Origin: Thermoplasmata archaeon
GTDB lineage: Archaea > Thermoplasmatota > Thermoplasmata > Thermoplasmatales > Thermoplasmataceae
Length of the DNA: 44,991 bases
Direction of reading: 5' to 3'
Assembly: GCA_021803655.1 (NCBI GenBank)
Contig: JAJZLK010000041.1
Coordinates: 1-44,991, forward strand
The notes beneath the pieces are model-generated. The model was given only the letters and a program-made list of their open reading frames with translations, was not told the DNA's origin and made no database searches. Positions 16,499-24,670 of this stretch are shown here, one piece after another. Both the position numbers and the translations under genes were made by a program. How positions within the stretch are numbered: the first letter of the stretch is position 1; each line of letters starts with the position of its first letter.

Positions 16499-18821
16499 TA
16501 ACGATAACTCTCTTTTGCCTATTCGCGTAGTGCAGACTAGTCGAGATTTTCTTAGCAAAAATCGCCCCGGTTGGTCTAATTCGAAAATTTTTCTCAATGA
16601 AGAAGAGTTAGCTCGTCACCAGGAGAAATTGGAAACAGAGATCTCCAACATAAATATGTCACTTGCTGATAATTTTCAGAGATTCCCGATGGTGCCAAAC
16701 GTCATAAAGGCGCGACTGAGAGGTGATGCACTTGCAAAAAGCCATAGGCCAAAGGAAATTCTTAACGTTGAGACCTGTCCAATAATAGGGCTCGATGATG
16801 TAGGGGAGTTACTACTCAGTTCGACAAAGAGAGGATTGGAAAGGCTGAAGGAACGCATAGCCATAGCAAAGGAGCCAGGCGAAAAAGCTAACATAAGTGC
16901 AGTTGAGGAATTCCTTAGATATAGCGAAGAGGATAAACTATTAGGAATCAACGTAACTGCTTTGATGGAAAGAGCAAGACAAAACAATGAGATATACCTA
17001 AAAGTGGTTCTTTTCAATCATCACAATGAAGAAATAAACTCCGAAATCATCAAAGAGTTCAAGGATTCGACTAGACAAATCCAAGTTATCGCAGACAACA
17101 TCACAAAATTGGAAGGGCTTAGCATATGGCGGGTCGTGGCTCAGCAAGCAGATCAGGTAAGCAAAATTATAGCTCATCCTTCGGTCAGAACGGTTTCTTT
17201 CTTCCCAAGTTTTAGGATCATCTTGCCTAAAGGACTGATTCAGAACCAGAAAATTAGCTCGTTCCCCTTGCCTGTAAGTGATCGACAATACCCTAAGGTT
17301 GTTTTGGTTGACACTGGTGTTTCGCCCAACAATAAGCATTTGTCTCCATGGGTAATCGACAAGGAACCTTTCGTTCCAATTGCATTTCAAGACAATCAGC
17401 ACGGAACATTTGTTGCTGGGCTACTTTCTATGCCTAACATCCTCAACTCTGAGAAAGTCTCGCCTGACGATGAAGAAGTTCAAATTATTGATGTCCAAAT
17501 GATACCGGACTCTTCAAAAGATGCCCTTAGGGAGGATTTACTCATGGAACGGCTTCAGGAAGCCGTACCCAGAGTCTTGTCGAGACATAATAACGCTAAA
17601 ATTTGGAACATGAGCGCCGGCTTTGATATTAGTGTTGAAGATGAGAAATTTTCTTCATTCTCCGCGTTTCTGGATAAGCTGCAGGATGAATACGGCATTA
17701 TTTTTGTTCTTCCCTCTGGTAATTATGAAGACGATAACCAAAGAGAGTGGCCCCCACAAAATGGAATAGGCGAGGCTGATAGACTACAGATTCCGGGTGA
17801 TTCGGTCAGGGCAATTACTGTTGGAGCTTTGGCCTGTAAAGAAAGAAGTGATAGCATTGTGAGAAAGGAAGAGCCTGCGAGTTACTCATGCAGGGGCCCA
17901 GGTCCCATGAACATAATTAAACCAGAACTCGTTCATTACAGTGGAAACTTGGCAAGAAACGGCTCTGGGTTTGATATCTCGGACCAAGGAATAATTTCAT
18001 TTGATGAAAATGGAAAACTCTTAGAAAATGTTGGAACTAGTTTTTCTTGCCCGCTTGTTTCTAGATCAATGGCCATACTGCATGGGAATTTGGTCAACAC
18101 GGTCTCTGACTCTTTGTTACGGGCGTTGGTAGTTCATAACAGCTATATTCCAGACACCATCACAGACAGGGCGTTGGCACTACCATATGTGGGTTTCGGC
18201 ATGCCAGCAAGGGTTGGGGATTTCTTGTCATGTAGGAGAAGTTCGATAACATTGGTATTTGATCATCAAATTATCGAAAGTTACACACTGGAATATCCTT
18301 TCCCTTGGCCACGCTCGTTGATTGATGGTTCCGGTAGATGCAGAGGTTTGGTAAGAATGACCCTTGTTGCTGCATCTCCACTGGATTCAGATTTTGGCTC
18401 AGAGTATATTCGAGCAAATATAGAAGCTTCTTTATACTCCAGGGATGCCAATTCTCTGAATAATCCTGCAAAGTGGAAGAGTAGACTGGATGAATATCCC
18501 GCGGAGTTAGATCCTAGGGAACTTTACGAGGCTAGATTGATAAAGACCGGGTTTAAGTGGAAGCCCATTAAGAGGTATGAAGGAGAGATGAAACGCATAA
18601 TAGCAACCGACTGGAAGATACGTGTAAAAATGGTACTGAGGGATGGTTTCACCATGAATGGAGCGCCAGTAAAATTTGCCCTTATTTTTTCATTGATCGA
18701 CCCTGACGGCATCTCTCCAGTGTATGATGAGGTGACACTAGAATTGCGAAATAGAGGCGTTATTACTGAACCTATACAAGTTAGGACTAAGGTGCAAGAA
18801 CGGATTGGAGTTGGAAGTTAG
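16482..18821 (+). CDS. ietS: Subtilisin-like serine protease, IetS-like
   Basis: The protein has 779 residues. The S8 catalytic triad is complete: Asp277 in VLVDTGV, His307 in NQHGTFVAG and Ser520 in GTSFSCP, with the oxyanion Asn in PSGNYEDD. Residues 1-265 form a large N-terminal region, and a 200-residue C-terminal domain follows the protease. No signal peptide is seen, so the enzyme should be cytoplasmic. The GTG start lies within the end of the AAA gene, after AGGAAGAGGG, indicating translational coupling. In IetAS the protease is thought to be the effector, switched on by the ATPase; its target is unknown. Codons are AT-rich like those of the ATPase, suggesting joint transfer. Confidence 0.85.
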   Translation: MNTLADNDNSLLPIRVVQTSRDFLSKNRPGWSNSKIFLNEEELARHQEKLETEISNINMSLADNFQRFPMVPNVIKARLRGDALAKSHRPKEILNVETCPIIGLDDVGELLLSSTKRGLERLKERIAIAKEPGEKANISAVEEFLRYSEEDKLLGINVTALMERARQNNEIYLKVVLFNHHNEEINSEIIKEFKDSTRQIQVIADNITKLEGLSIWRVVAQQADQVSKIIAHPSVRTVSFFPSFRIILPKGLIQNQKISSFPLPVSDRQYPKVVLVDTGVSPNNKHLSPWVIDKEPFVPIAFQDNQHGTFVAGLLSMPNILNSEKVSPDDEEVQIIDVQMIPDSSKDALREDLLMERLQEAVPRVLSRHNNAKIWNMSAGFDISVEDEKFSSFSAFLDKLQDEYGIIFVLPSGNYEDDNQREWPPQNGIGEADRLQIPGDSVRAITVGALACKERSDSIVRKEEPASYSCRGPGPMNIIKPELVHYSGNLARNGSGFDISDQGIISFDENGKLLENVGTSFSCPLVSRSMAILHGNLVNTVSDSLLRALVVHNSYIPDTITDRALALPYVGFGMPARVGDFLSCRRSSITLVFDHQIIESYTLEYPFPWPRSLIDGSGRCRGLVRMTLVAASPLDSDFGSEYIRANIEASLYSRDANSLNNPAKWKSRLDEYPAELDPRELYEARLIKTGFKWKPIKRYEGEMKRIIATDWKIRVKMVLRDGFTMNGAPVKFALIFSLIDPDGISPVYDEVTLELRNRGVITEPIQVRTKVQERIGVGS

Positions 18822-19077
18822 TTCAATCCACACTATTCATGATGGAAGTTCTCTCTTAGGATAACTTCAAAATGAAAAACAGGAATCTAACTTTCACAAA
18901 ATATATTTTAATTTGAAATTGGTTGGGAAACACACCTATTGCTTTTCAACAGCGATGTTCGCGATTTCGTTTTTTATACGTTAAAGAGGTGTTTTTTGTT
19001 TTCAATCGGATAAGAACGTGATCATGAGAAACACCGTCAATGGCGAATCTTATTGATATTCCCTTGCATCCCTGCAA

Positions 19078-21057
19078 ATGTTCCGTTACGATCCATCCCT
19101 GAGGCAAAACGCCAACTTTGCGCCCTACAAAGACAAACCATGGCTCATCAATCTTAATTCTCACTGCCTGATCGTCGGGATGACCGGAACAGGGAAATCC
19201 AACTATCTCCGGCTGATCCTTGATCACCTGGACAGAGAAGAATGCAACGTAGTCCTCATGGACCCGCATGGAGAAGTCTCGGATTATGCACTTATGAAAT
19301 CTTCAAAAAATAAGATATTCCTGAGCGGCTCCCATTATGAAGGGGCAGAAGGATTTTATTCAGGAATAAACGTGCTGAAGACCTCTAAAGACGAACTGGA
19401 ACCAAACATAATAACCGACTGGCTGAAGCATGCCTTCTCATCTGATGATGCCCTTTCCAAGGGCACATGGGGACCGAGGCTGGAAACGGTTTTTTCCGGC
19501 ATTTTAACGGAATTGATGAGGCGGAAGAAAGGCCTCAACTTGAAAGAGTTTGCATCCATCCTGACGGATAGGAAGGAAATCCTGTCGTTCTTCCATCCCG
19601 GTGAACAATCGCCTGCATTGGACCTTGTAAAGAATTACGCCTCCAATGCAAGGGCATGGAGTGATTTCATAATGAGTACCATGCACAAGATCATACCAAT
19701 ACTTTCCAATCCTCTTACATCCAGAGTAATATCCGCTGACGATGCGTCCGCGTTCGATCTGGATGCTGCAATAATAGGCAAGAACAACCTTATAGTTCCG
19801 GAACTGAACCTCGGGATCACTGGGGAAGGCTCTGTCAAGGTTATTTCCACTCTGCTCTTAGCGAGGATCTGGAGCGCACTAAATGGCAGAGGGCCTTCGT
19901 CCGAGCGGACTTACATCCTCATAGACGAGGCGCATCTCATACCAGAACAAGTTCTTAGGGCGATGCTGGCGCAGGGAAGGAAGTTCGGGGTTGTTCTGGT
20001 GCTACTGTACCAGTCATTCAGCCAGAACTCGGAACAGTTCACCAATCTGCTGGCTGCCAATATCAGGAACTATGCATTCTTCAACCTTTCACTTGAAGAC
20101 ACGGAAGAAGCAGTGAGGATGCTCCGCATAAACAGCATGGAGAAGCACCCTGTAGATACCCTGCTCAGGCAGAGAATACACAATGTTACTGTGGCCTGCG
20201 AACCAGACAAGTCTAACCCGAATATCGCCTTTGGCTGGGAGCAAAGGTACGGGCCAATTACTGTAACACCTCCACTGGTTCCGATAAACTTCACAGAGAA
20301 GGAGGTATTGGAAGTGAAAGCCGGGATATTAAGGAAAATCGGGTATAAGGAAGTGGATCAGAAGCGTTCCCTTGATCCAGAGAACGAGATCCACAACAGG
20401 CTGATGTACCTTTTTGCTGACTTCCTGGGTTCAATGGGCATACAGGTCACTATAGAACCGAACGTTGGCGATCTCATTCCTGACTTATTGATCGAATACA
20501 AGGGTAAAATTATCTATTGCGAAGTTGAGGACTCGGATCTTGATCATCCTCCCAGGGTTGCAGAGAAGATGTGGAACTACAGGAACTCTAACTTTATCCT
20601 GTTATGCAGGGAGGCAGATTTTCTTAAACTGATAAGGATGATTTCCAACATGATGGATTCCCGCCTCCTTGATCAATCGTATAATACAGAGAGCAAGGAA
20701 ATACCCCGTTCTGGTTTACCGGTATCACTGTTCCACGCCGTTATCGCCACATACGGAGGGGGCAAGTTCAGGGCCTATAACGGATCAAAACTGCTGGAGT
20801 TCAAGAAGGAGCACCTGGAAATGACGAGCTCCTTTGCAAGTAGAGCAAGGGGCCTTACCATGGGCATCCTCAGGGAATCGGTCCTGCGATATCTTTGCCA
20901 GTCCATCGAAAAGAGCGGGCGGATTGATCTTGACGATATGGAATCTGGTCTCGATCGAAAAGAGATAAGGGAACTCCTGAAGGCAATCCAGGATCAGGGT
21001 TATGATGATCCCTATAGCATTAACGCGCTGCTGGAACTCGATCGGATTCAAGACTGA
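19078..21057 (+). CDS. HerA/VirB4-like ATPase with a C-terminal nuclease-like domain
   Basis: The protein has 659 residues. The ATPase core has Walker A GMTGTGKS (Lys40), LMDPHGE after the next strand, and Walker B LIDEAH (Asp283-Glu284), followed by a QGRKFG and LLYQS stretch typical of HerA/FtsK-like pumps. About 445-520 resembles a PD-(D/E)XK core, with Asp469 in IPDLLIEY and Glu482-Val-Glu484 where ExK is usual, so cleavage activity is uncertain. The last 60 residues look like a winged helix. HerA-type proteins translocate or process double-stranded DNA as hexamers and occur in defence pairs such as SIR2-HerA. Here the tandem partner is a Fic-like protein, 25 nt downstream. Codon use is closer to the core genome than to the AT-rich genes before it. 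Confidence 0.8.
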   Translation: MFRYDPSLRQNANFAPYKDKPWLINLNSHCLIVGMTGTGKSNYLRLILDHLDREECNVVLMDPHGEVSDYALMKSSKNKIFLSGSHYEGAEGFYSGINVLKTSKDELEPNIITDWLKHAFSSDDALSKGTWGPRLETVFSGILTELMRRKKGLNLKEFASILTDRKEILSFFHPGEQSPALDLVKNYASNARAWSDFIMSTMHKIIPILSNPLTSRVISADDASAFDLDAAIIGKNNLIVPELNLGITGEGSVKVISTLLLARIWSALNGRGPSSERTYILIDEAHLIPEQVLRAMLAQGRKFGVVLVLLYQSFSQNSEQFTNLLAANIRNYAFFNLSLEDTEEAVRMLRINSMEKHPVDTLLRQRIHNVTVACEPDKSNPNIAFGWEQRYGPITVTPPLVPINFTEKEVLEVKAGILRKIGYKEVDQKRSLDPENEIHNRLMYLFADFLGSMGIQVTIEPNVGDLIPDLLIEYKGKIIYCEVEDSDLDHPPRVAEKMWNYRNSNFILLCREADFLKLIRMISNMMDSRLLDQSYNTESKEIPRSGLPVSLFHAVIATYGGGKFRAYNGSKLLEFKKEHLEMTSSFASRARGLTMGILRESVLRYLCQSIEKSGRIDLDDMESGLDRKEIRELLKAIQDQGYDDPYSINALLELDRIQD

Positions 21058-21082
21058 CGGTTCAACAAATCAGGGATGAACA

Positions 21083-21997
21083 ATGGTCTGGGTCAGGAGG
21101 AGAATTGTCGATAACCGTGTATATTATGAAATGAGGCACGACTACAGGATTAACGGAAAGGACAGGTGTGCAACAAAGTACATAGGTAACGTAATCCCCG
21201 ATAATATTGATCAGATGAAGAGAGACTTCCTGGAGAAAGTGAATAATGACGTTTTTTCTGGAATTTTCAGTTGCTTGAAAGGTAAGGAGGAAATCTATCT
21301 GCCATCAAACAAAAAGGCAAAAAGAAACCAGCATCCGACAGGATTCGGTATCTATTTCACCTTTGTTTCACAGAGGATTTCAGGATCAAGTATTCCCTTG
21401 CTGGAAACAATCAGGCTGATAGAGAACGGGCGGAAGAAATGGGAAAGACCTTTCGCGGAAGCTATTGAAGCCCAGGTCCATTATGAGATATTCCAGTCAA
21501 TGCTTCAGAATCAGGAAAACCTTTCCGAAAAGTTGCTGATTGACTGGCACTGGAAGCTTTTCAGGAGATCGAATCCGCGGATTGCAGGATTGCTGAGAGA
21601 AAGGGACCCGAGCGGAACAGGCGGTAAGGAATTTCCGGCTTTCACCAAAGTTCCGAAAATGCTGGATGATTTTTTCACATGGTACAGTAAAGCAGAAAAC
21701 GAGCTCAATCCGGTGCTGCTTGCCGGGCTCGTGCATTCCAGGTTATCACTGATCAGACCGTTCGATGACGGGAACGGCAGGATCAGGAGGCTCGCAACTA
21801 ATCTGGTTCTTCATAGAAACGGGTATCCTATGTTTTCTTTTGGCGAGAGACAGGTCGAGAGATCTGGCTACGAAAAGGCATTGGAAATAGATATGAAAAC
21901 AGGGAATGGCGGGGAGCTGTTGAAATGGCTTACCCTATGGTACAAGAAGAGGTATCTCTCTATGGCAACGAACGCGCCAGAAAAACATTCTTCATAG
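21083..21997 (+). CDS. Fic-fold protein lacking the catalytic His and the inhibitory Glu
   Basis: The protein has 304 residues. The N-terminal RRRIVDNRVYYEM...KYIGN module is common in archaeal Fic proteins. The Fic core follows, with the active-site loop RPFDDGNGRIRR at 225-236. The canonical loop starts HPF; here codon AGA gives Arg225 in place of the catalytic His. The regulatory helix normally reads SxxxEG; here it is SQRISG (96-101), so the inhibitory Glu is Ser100. The nucleotide-binding Gly-Asn-Gly-Arg residues remain. Standard AMP transfer is therefore unlikely. It may bind nucleotides, act as a sensor, or use another chemistry. It forms a tandem pair with the HerA-like gene. The frame is intact, arguing against simple decay. 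Confidence 0.8.
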   Translation: MVWVRRRIVDNRVYYEMRHDYRINGKDRCATKYIGNVIPDNIDQMKRDFLEKVNNDVFSGIFSCLKGKEEIYLPSNKKAKRNQHPTGFGIYFTFVSQRISGSSIPLLETIRLIENGRKKWERPFAEAIEAQVHYEIFQSMLQNQENLSEKLLIDWHWKLFRRSNPRIAGLLRERDPSGTGGKEFPAFTKVPKMLDDFFTWYSKAENELNPVLLAGLVHSRLSLIRPFDDGNGRIRRLATNLVLHRNGYPMFSFGERQVERSGYEKALEIDMKTGNGGELLKWLTLWYKKRYLSMATNAPEKHSS

Positions 21998-21998
21998 A

Positions 21999-22022
21999 AC
22001 AGTTTCTCCGATTTGAGCTAAG
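21999..22022 (-). repeat. Orphan end of an ISA1214-like element
   Basis: ACAGTTTCTCCGATTTGAGCTAAG matches the reverse complement of the intact element's right end (9697-9720) at 23 of 24 positions. Here the end lies 2 bp beyond the Fic stop codon and belongs to an element oriented on the minus strand. Confidence 0.75.
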
Positions 22023-22169
22023 ACGATTCCTAATATCTCGGTAAATTTCTCCCTTCATGCGGCGTTTGCTTCATTTTGAACGATTTTCCTGCAGGAAGAT
22101 GTCGAATTCTGGTAAAATAACCGTTATTTCATTCCCTTTTCCATCCGTTTTCCGCTGTTTCTCCATAAC

Positions 22170-22290
22170 TTACGCTGCTTCACGCCTCTTTTTCATGGCA
22201 AGAAGCATGATAATGTTGTAACCGAGACAGAGGAACATGGCCTTGGCCCTCCTCACCATTGTCACAAACACATGGCCGCCATGCAGCAAA
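22170..22290 (-). pseudogene. Transposase 3' remnant
   Basis: About 37 codons on the minus strand (GHVFVTMVRRAKAMF onward, then YNIIMLLAMKKRREAA and a stop) resemble the hydrophobic C-terminal tail of DDE transposases, where a basic VRRAK segment precedes a long apolar helix. The orphan IS end lies 150 bp downstream in the matching orientation. No catalytic part remains, and the remnant stops where the next promoter begins. The tail differs from that of the intact transposase at 8560, so a related but different element is implied. Confidence 0.5.
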
Positions 22291-22297
22291 GCGAAAG

Positions 22298-22308
22298 AGT
22301 TTAAAGCA
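22298..22308 (+). promoter_or_regulatory. TATA-like box for the four-gene unknown module
   Basis: AGTTTAAAGCA is centred about 26 nt before the ATG at 22329, predicting a leaderless polycistronic mRNA. Confidence 0.5.
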
Positions 22309-22328
22309 CAGAATGCAATCGCTAAGCA

Positions 22329-22640
22329 ATGGGAGAAGTCAGCAACGTAATCAGTTATGGTAGCAGCACGACTGCAGGAAATGCTATGGATCATGGCAGT
22401 TCCATATTGAAAGTAGTTAGTGAATATAGAAATTACCGATTAACTACGAATGCTCTAGGAAACAGAGTGACTATTGACTTTAATAGACGTGCCTCTCGTT
22501 GGGCATATGGTGAGTCGGATGTGGAGATCGGTTTTACAGAAGATGGCGTGATATCATATCTCGCCATTGAGTTTAAAACCGGTTTATCCAACGCGGATCT
22601 AGAAAGGCTGAAGAGAGCAACGAGATATGAAGAATCTTAA
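22329..22640 (+). CDS. Unknown protein, first gene of an overlapping four-gene module (103 aa)
   Basis: I do not recognise the family. The N-terminus is rich in Ser, Thr and Gly (SYGSSTTAGNAMDHGSS), followed by a predicted strand-rich stretch (NRVTIDFNRRASRWAYGESDVEIGF) and a C-terminal amphipathic helix (NADLERLKRATRYEES). No signal peptide or membrane segment is seen. The leaderless promoter and the 14-bp overlap with the following gene support translation. It lies directly beside IS debris at the end of the defence island, consistent with accessory cargo. Confidence 0.55.
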   Translation: MGEVSNVISYGSSTTAGNAMDHGSSILKVVSEYRNYRLTTNALGNRVTIDFNRRASRWAYGESDVEIGFTEDGVISYLAIEFKTGLSNADLERLKRATRYEES

Positions 22641-23031
22641 ATTTCAAGTAATAGAATCGACACCTGGTGTTGTAACACTTCCTGAGTTAGATCTCCAAGT
22701 ATCTTTTGAATTGCTCTCAGTTGATCTCATTGAAGTTGGGGATGGCATTGTCGTTCTCAACACGTACGTAAAGATTACAGACACACACATAACTAAACCT
22801 GGTAGAACCTACTCCGGTATTGTCTCAGGTGAAGTAACGGAAAGTATGCTGAACCGTCAATCAGATATTAAATCAGAGAAACCAGCTCATCTTGCCTTAC
22901 AATTAGAGTCGGGAAAGAGACTTGATTTATTCACAGAAGGAACTGTCGCGAGATATTCTGATACACACATAAACGGTCTGGGTGCACCTCTCTTTAACAT
23001 CACCACGTTAACTGGTGTGAAGTTTGCCTAA
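22627..23031 (+). CDS. Unknown beta-rich protein, second gene of the module (134 aa)
   Basis: I do not recognise the family. The sequence is dominated by alternating polar and apolar residues typical of beta strands (KFQVIESTPGVVTLPELDLQ, FELLSVDLIEVGDGIVVLN), with two DTHI repeats (TDTHITKPG and SDTHINGLG). It has no Cys and no membrane segment. The ATG overlaps the end of the first gene and the stop overlaps the start of the third, so the products are probably made in fixed proportion and may interact. The name of the module's function stays open. Confidence 0.55.
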   Translation: MKNLKFQVIESTPGVVTLPELDLQVSFELLSVDLIEVGDGIVVLNTYVKITDTHITKPGRTYSGIVSGEVTESMLNRQSDIKSEKPAHLALQLESGKRLDLFTEGTVARYSDTHINGLGAPLFNITTLTGVKFA

Positions 23032-23416
23032 TAGAATTTCATCTGTTGACTCTCATATAGGGCAACATGTAAGACATATCTCTGATTACTTAGATCAGAA
23101 GGGGGTACGACCGGTGGATAGAGAACTTGTTTCCTCAAGACTGAGGGACGGAGATGTTTCCTTTATAGCACCGTTAATTGAGCTACCTGATTTCATGAGC
23201 AGTTGTGTAGATGAAAAGCCAAGCCAATATCATATTGAGACATGGAGAAAACGTGGGACGATAAGAGTGCAATATGGCGGTATCGATCTCTATTTTACCC
23301 TTGTATTTTCAAAAACACCAAACTGTTTCAGAATAATAACTATGTTTCCGGATCGGGATGGTCCCAGTAGGCATAACTTTTCAATCCCCAGTGATCGATT
23401 CTGTACCGAGGTGTGA
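23024..23416 (+). CDS. Unknown protein, third gene of the module (130 aa)
   Basis: I do not recognise the family. Read from a TTG at 23024 that overlaps the preceding stop by 8 bp, it has an N-terminal helical half (HIGQHVRHISDYLDQKG, DRELVSSRLRDG) and a beta-rich C-terminal half (GTIRVQYGGIDLYFTLVF, CFRIITMFPDRDG). The last part could be a small alpha/beta sensor or nuclease-like fold, but no catalytic motif is clear. The stop overlaps the GTG of a fourth short gene as GTGTGA. Confidence 0.5.
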   Translation: MPNRISSVDSHIGQHVRHISDYLDQKGVRPVDRELVSSRLRDGDVSFIAPLIELPDFMSSCVDEKPSQYHIETWRKRGTIRVQYGGIDLYFTLVFSKTPNCFRIITMFPDRDGPSRHNFSIPSDRFCTEV

Positions 23417-23568
23417 ATAAGTCAGATGCACGATGTTATACTGAGTTGATTAGAAGCGATCCTAATGTGGTCTTGACAATTGGAAGGGAAGATTATGTGC
23501 CCGGAGAGAAAGATTTTGATCGCGACATGTTTTCGGGGAAAGTTCAACAACGAAGAACGGAAGGATAG
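23413..23568 (+). CDS. Small unknown protein, possible fourth gene of the module (51 aa)
   Basis: A GTG at 23413 overlaps the previous stop by 4 bp, and the frame stays open for 51 codons, giving a hydrophilic product with a helix (SDARCYTELIRSD), a strand (NVVLTIG) and an acidic turn (REDYVPGEKDFDRD). The tight overlap favours a real gene. The sudden end after a basic QQRRTEG may also mean a truncated or frameshifted longer protein, since coding-like sequence is weak afterwards. From its stop to 23854 I see no further gene. Confidence 0.4.
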   Translation: MNKSDARCYTELIRSDPNVVLTIGREDYVPGEKDFDRDMFSGKVQQRRTEG

Positions 23569-23854
23569 CCAAAGTGATGCCACTGTGGAAATGGCTGCTC
23601 AGATCCCTGGGACAATAGCCCGTGGTTTCATGGATCATACCCTTGCGTTCCGGTTTACACAGGCGTTAAATTCTTGATGTGTTCAAGGAATCAGTTAAGC
23701 AAACAGTTCAATGGCATGTTGATAATTTATGACCTGGTCTACTGACGACTGATTCCTGCTTACGTCCATCGTCTCCAAGAGATTGGCCCTATTATTTCCG
23801 GTGACAGGTTCATGACGGGAAATGGTAATGTACGTTTCCGGAATAGCAGACCTG

Positions 23855-24670
23855 ATGAGAATAACAATTGCCCACACCCCGGATCCTGACGACGCATTCA
23901 TGTTTTACGCAATGCTTGAGGGAAAAATCAGGACGCATTTTGAGTATAACCAGGTTGTCAAGGACATTGAGACGCTGAATGGTGAAGCAGGAAGCAGGGA
24001 GTATGAGGTCACTGCCATCTCAGCAAATGCTTATGCAACACTTGCAATGGATTACTATCTCCTGTCCTCTGGTGCGAGTTTTGGGATCAGCTATGGGCCG
24101 CAGGTAGTTGCGACGAAGCATATTGACCTGGAGGGGAAGACCATCGCGATTCCCGGAAATAAGACCTCGGCGTATCTTCTGTACAGGATGTTTGCACCTC
24201 CTGCGGGCAGGTTTCTGGAAACAAGGTTTGACCTCATTACGGAGTCCGTGATAAGCGGCAAGGCGGATGCCGGAGTACTGATTCACGATGAGCAGTTGAC
24301 TTACCAGAATAAGGGGCTTGTAAAAGTTCTCGATCTGTACGAGAAGTGGAAAGCGTACGCAGGAGACCTTCCCATCCCCCTTGGCTTCAACGCCATAAGG
24401 AAAGATCTTGGAAAAGAAAAGGCTGCACTTTATCAGGATGACTTCAGGAAATCCATAGAATATGCGATTGCCAACGAGGAGGAGGCAGTCAGATATGCGA
24501 TGAAATTCGCAAGATACGATGACTTCGATCTTGAGAGGAAGTTTGTGAGGATGTACGTAAACGCCCTCAGCGTTGACTTCGGCGAAAGGGGAAGGAAAGC
24601 CCTGGACATGTATTACGGCCGTGCTGCAGAAATGGGACTTATCAGGAAACCGGTTCTAGAGGTAGTCTGA
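23855..24670 (+). CDS. mqnD: MqnD-like menaquinone biosynthesis protein (1,4-dihydroxy-6-naphthoate synthase family)
   Basis: The protein has 271 residues from the ATG at 23855, where the family's usual opening MRITIAHTPDPDDAFMFY begins; the earlier ATG at 23822 adds only 11 odd residues. It has the two-lobed periplasmic-binding-protein-like fold of MqnA/MqnD, with the ISANAYATL and SYGPQVVA stretches in the first lobe and GVLIHDEQLTY in the second. MqnD converts cyclic dehypoxanthinyl futalosine to dihydroxynaphthoate in the futalosine route to menaquinone, the route used by Thermoplasma-like archaea. The stop is followed at once by the GTG of the aldehyde dehydrogenase gene. Related archaeal proteins may act on other substrates, so the exact reaction is not certain. 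Confidence 0.72.
   Translation: MRITIAHTPDPDDAFMFYAMLEGKIRTHFEYNQVVKDIETLNGEAGSREYEVTAISANAYATLAMDYYLLSSGASFGISYGPQVVATKHIDLEGKTIAIPGNKTSAYLLYRMFAPPAGRFLETRFDLITESVISGKADAGVLIHDEQLTYQNKGLVKVLDLYEKWKAYAGDLPIPLGFNAIRKDLGKEKAALYQDDFRKSIEYAIANEEEAVRYAMKFARYDDFDLERKFVRMYVNALSVDFGERGRKALDMYYGRAAEMGLIRKPVLEVV

Noticed and set aside
23480-23677. 65-codon open frame
   Set aside because: It overlaps the better supported 51-codon frame at 23413-23568 in another frame and has no recognisable pattern.
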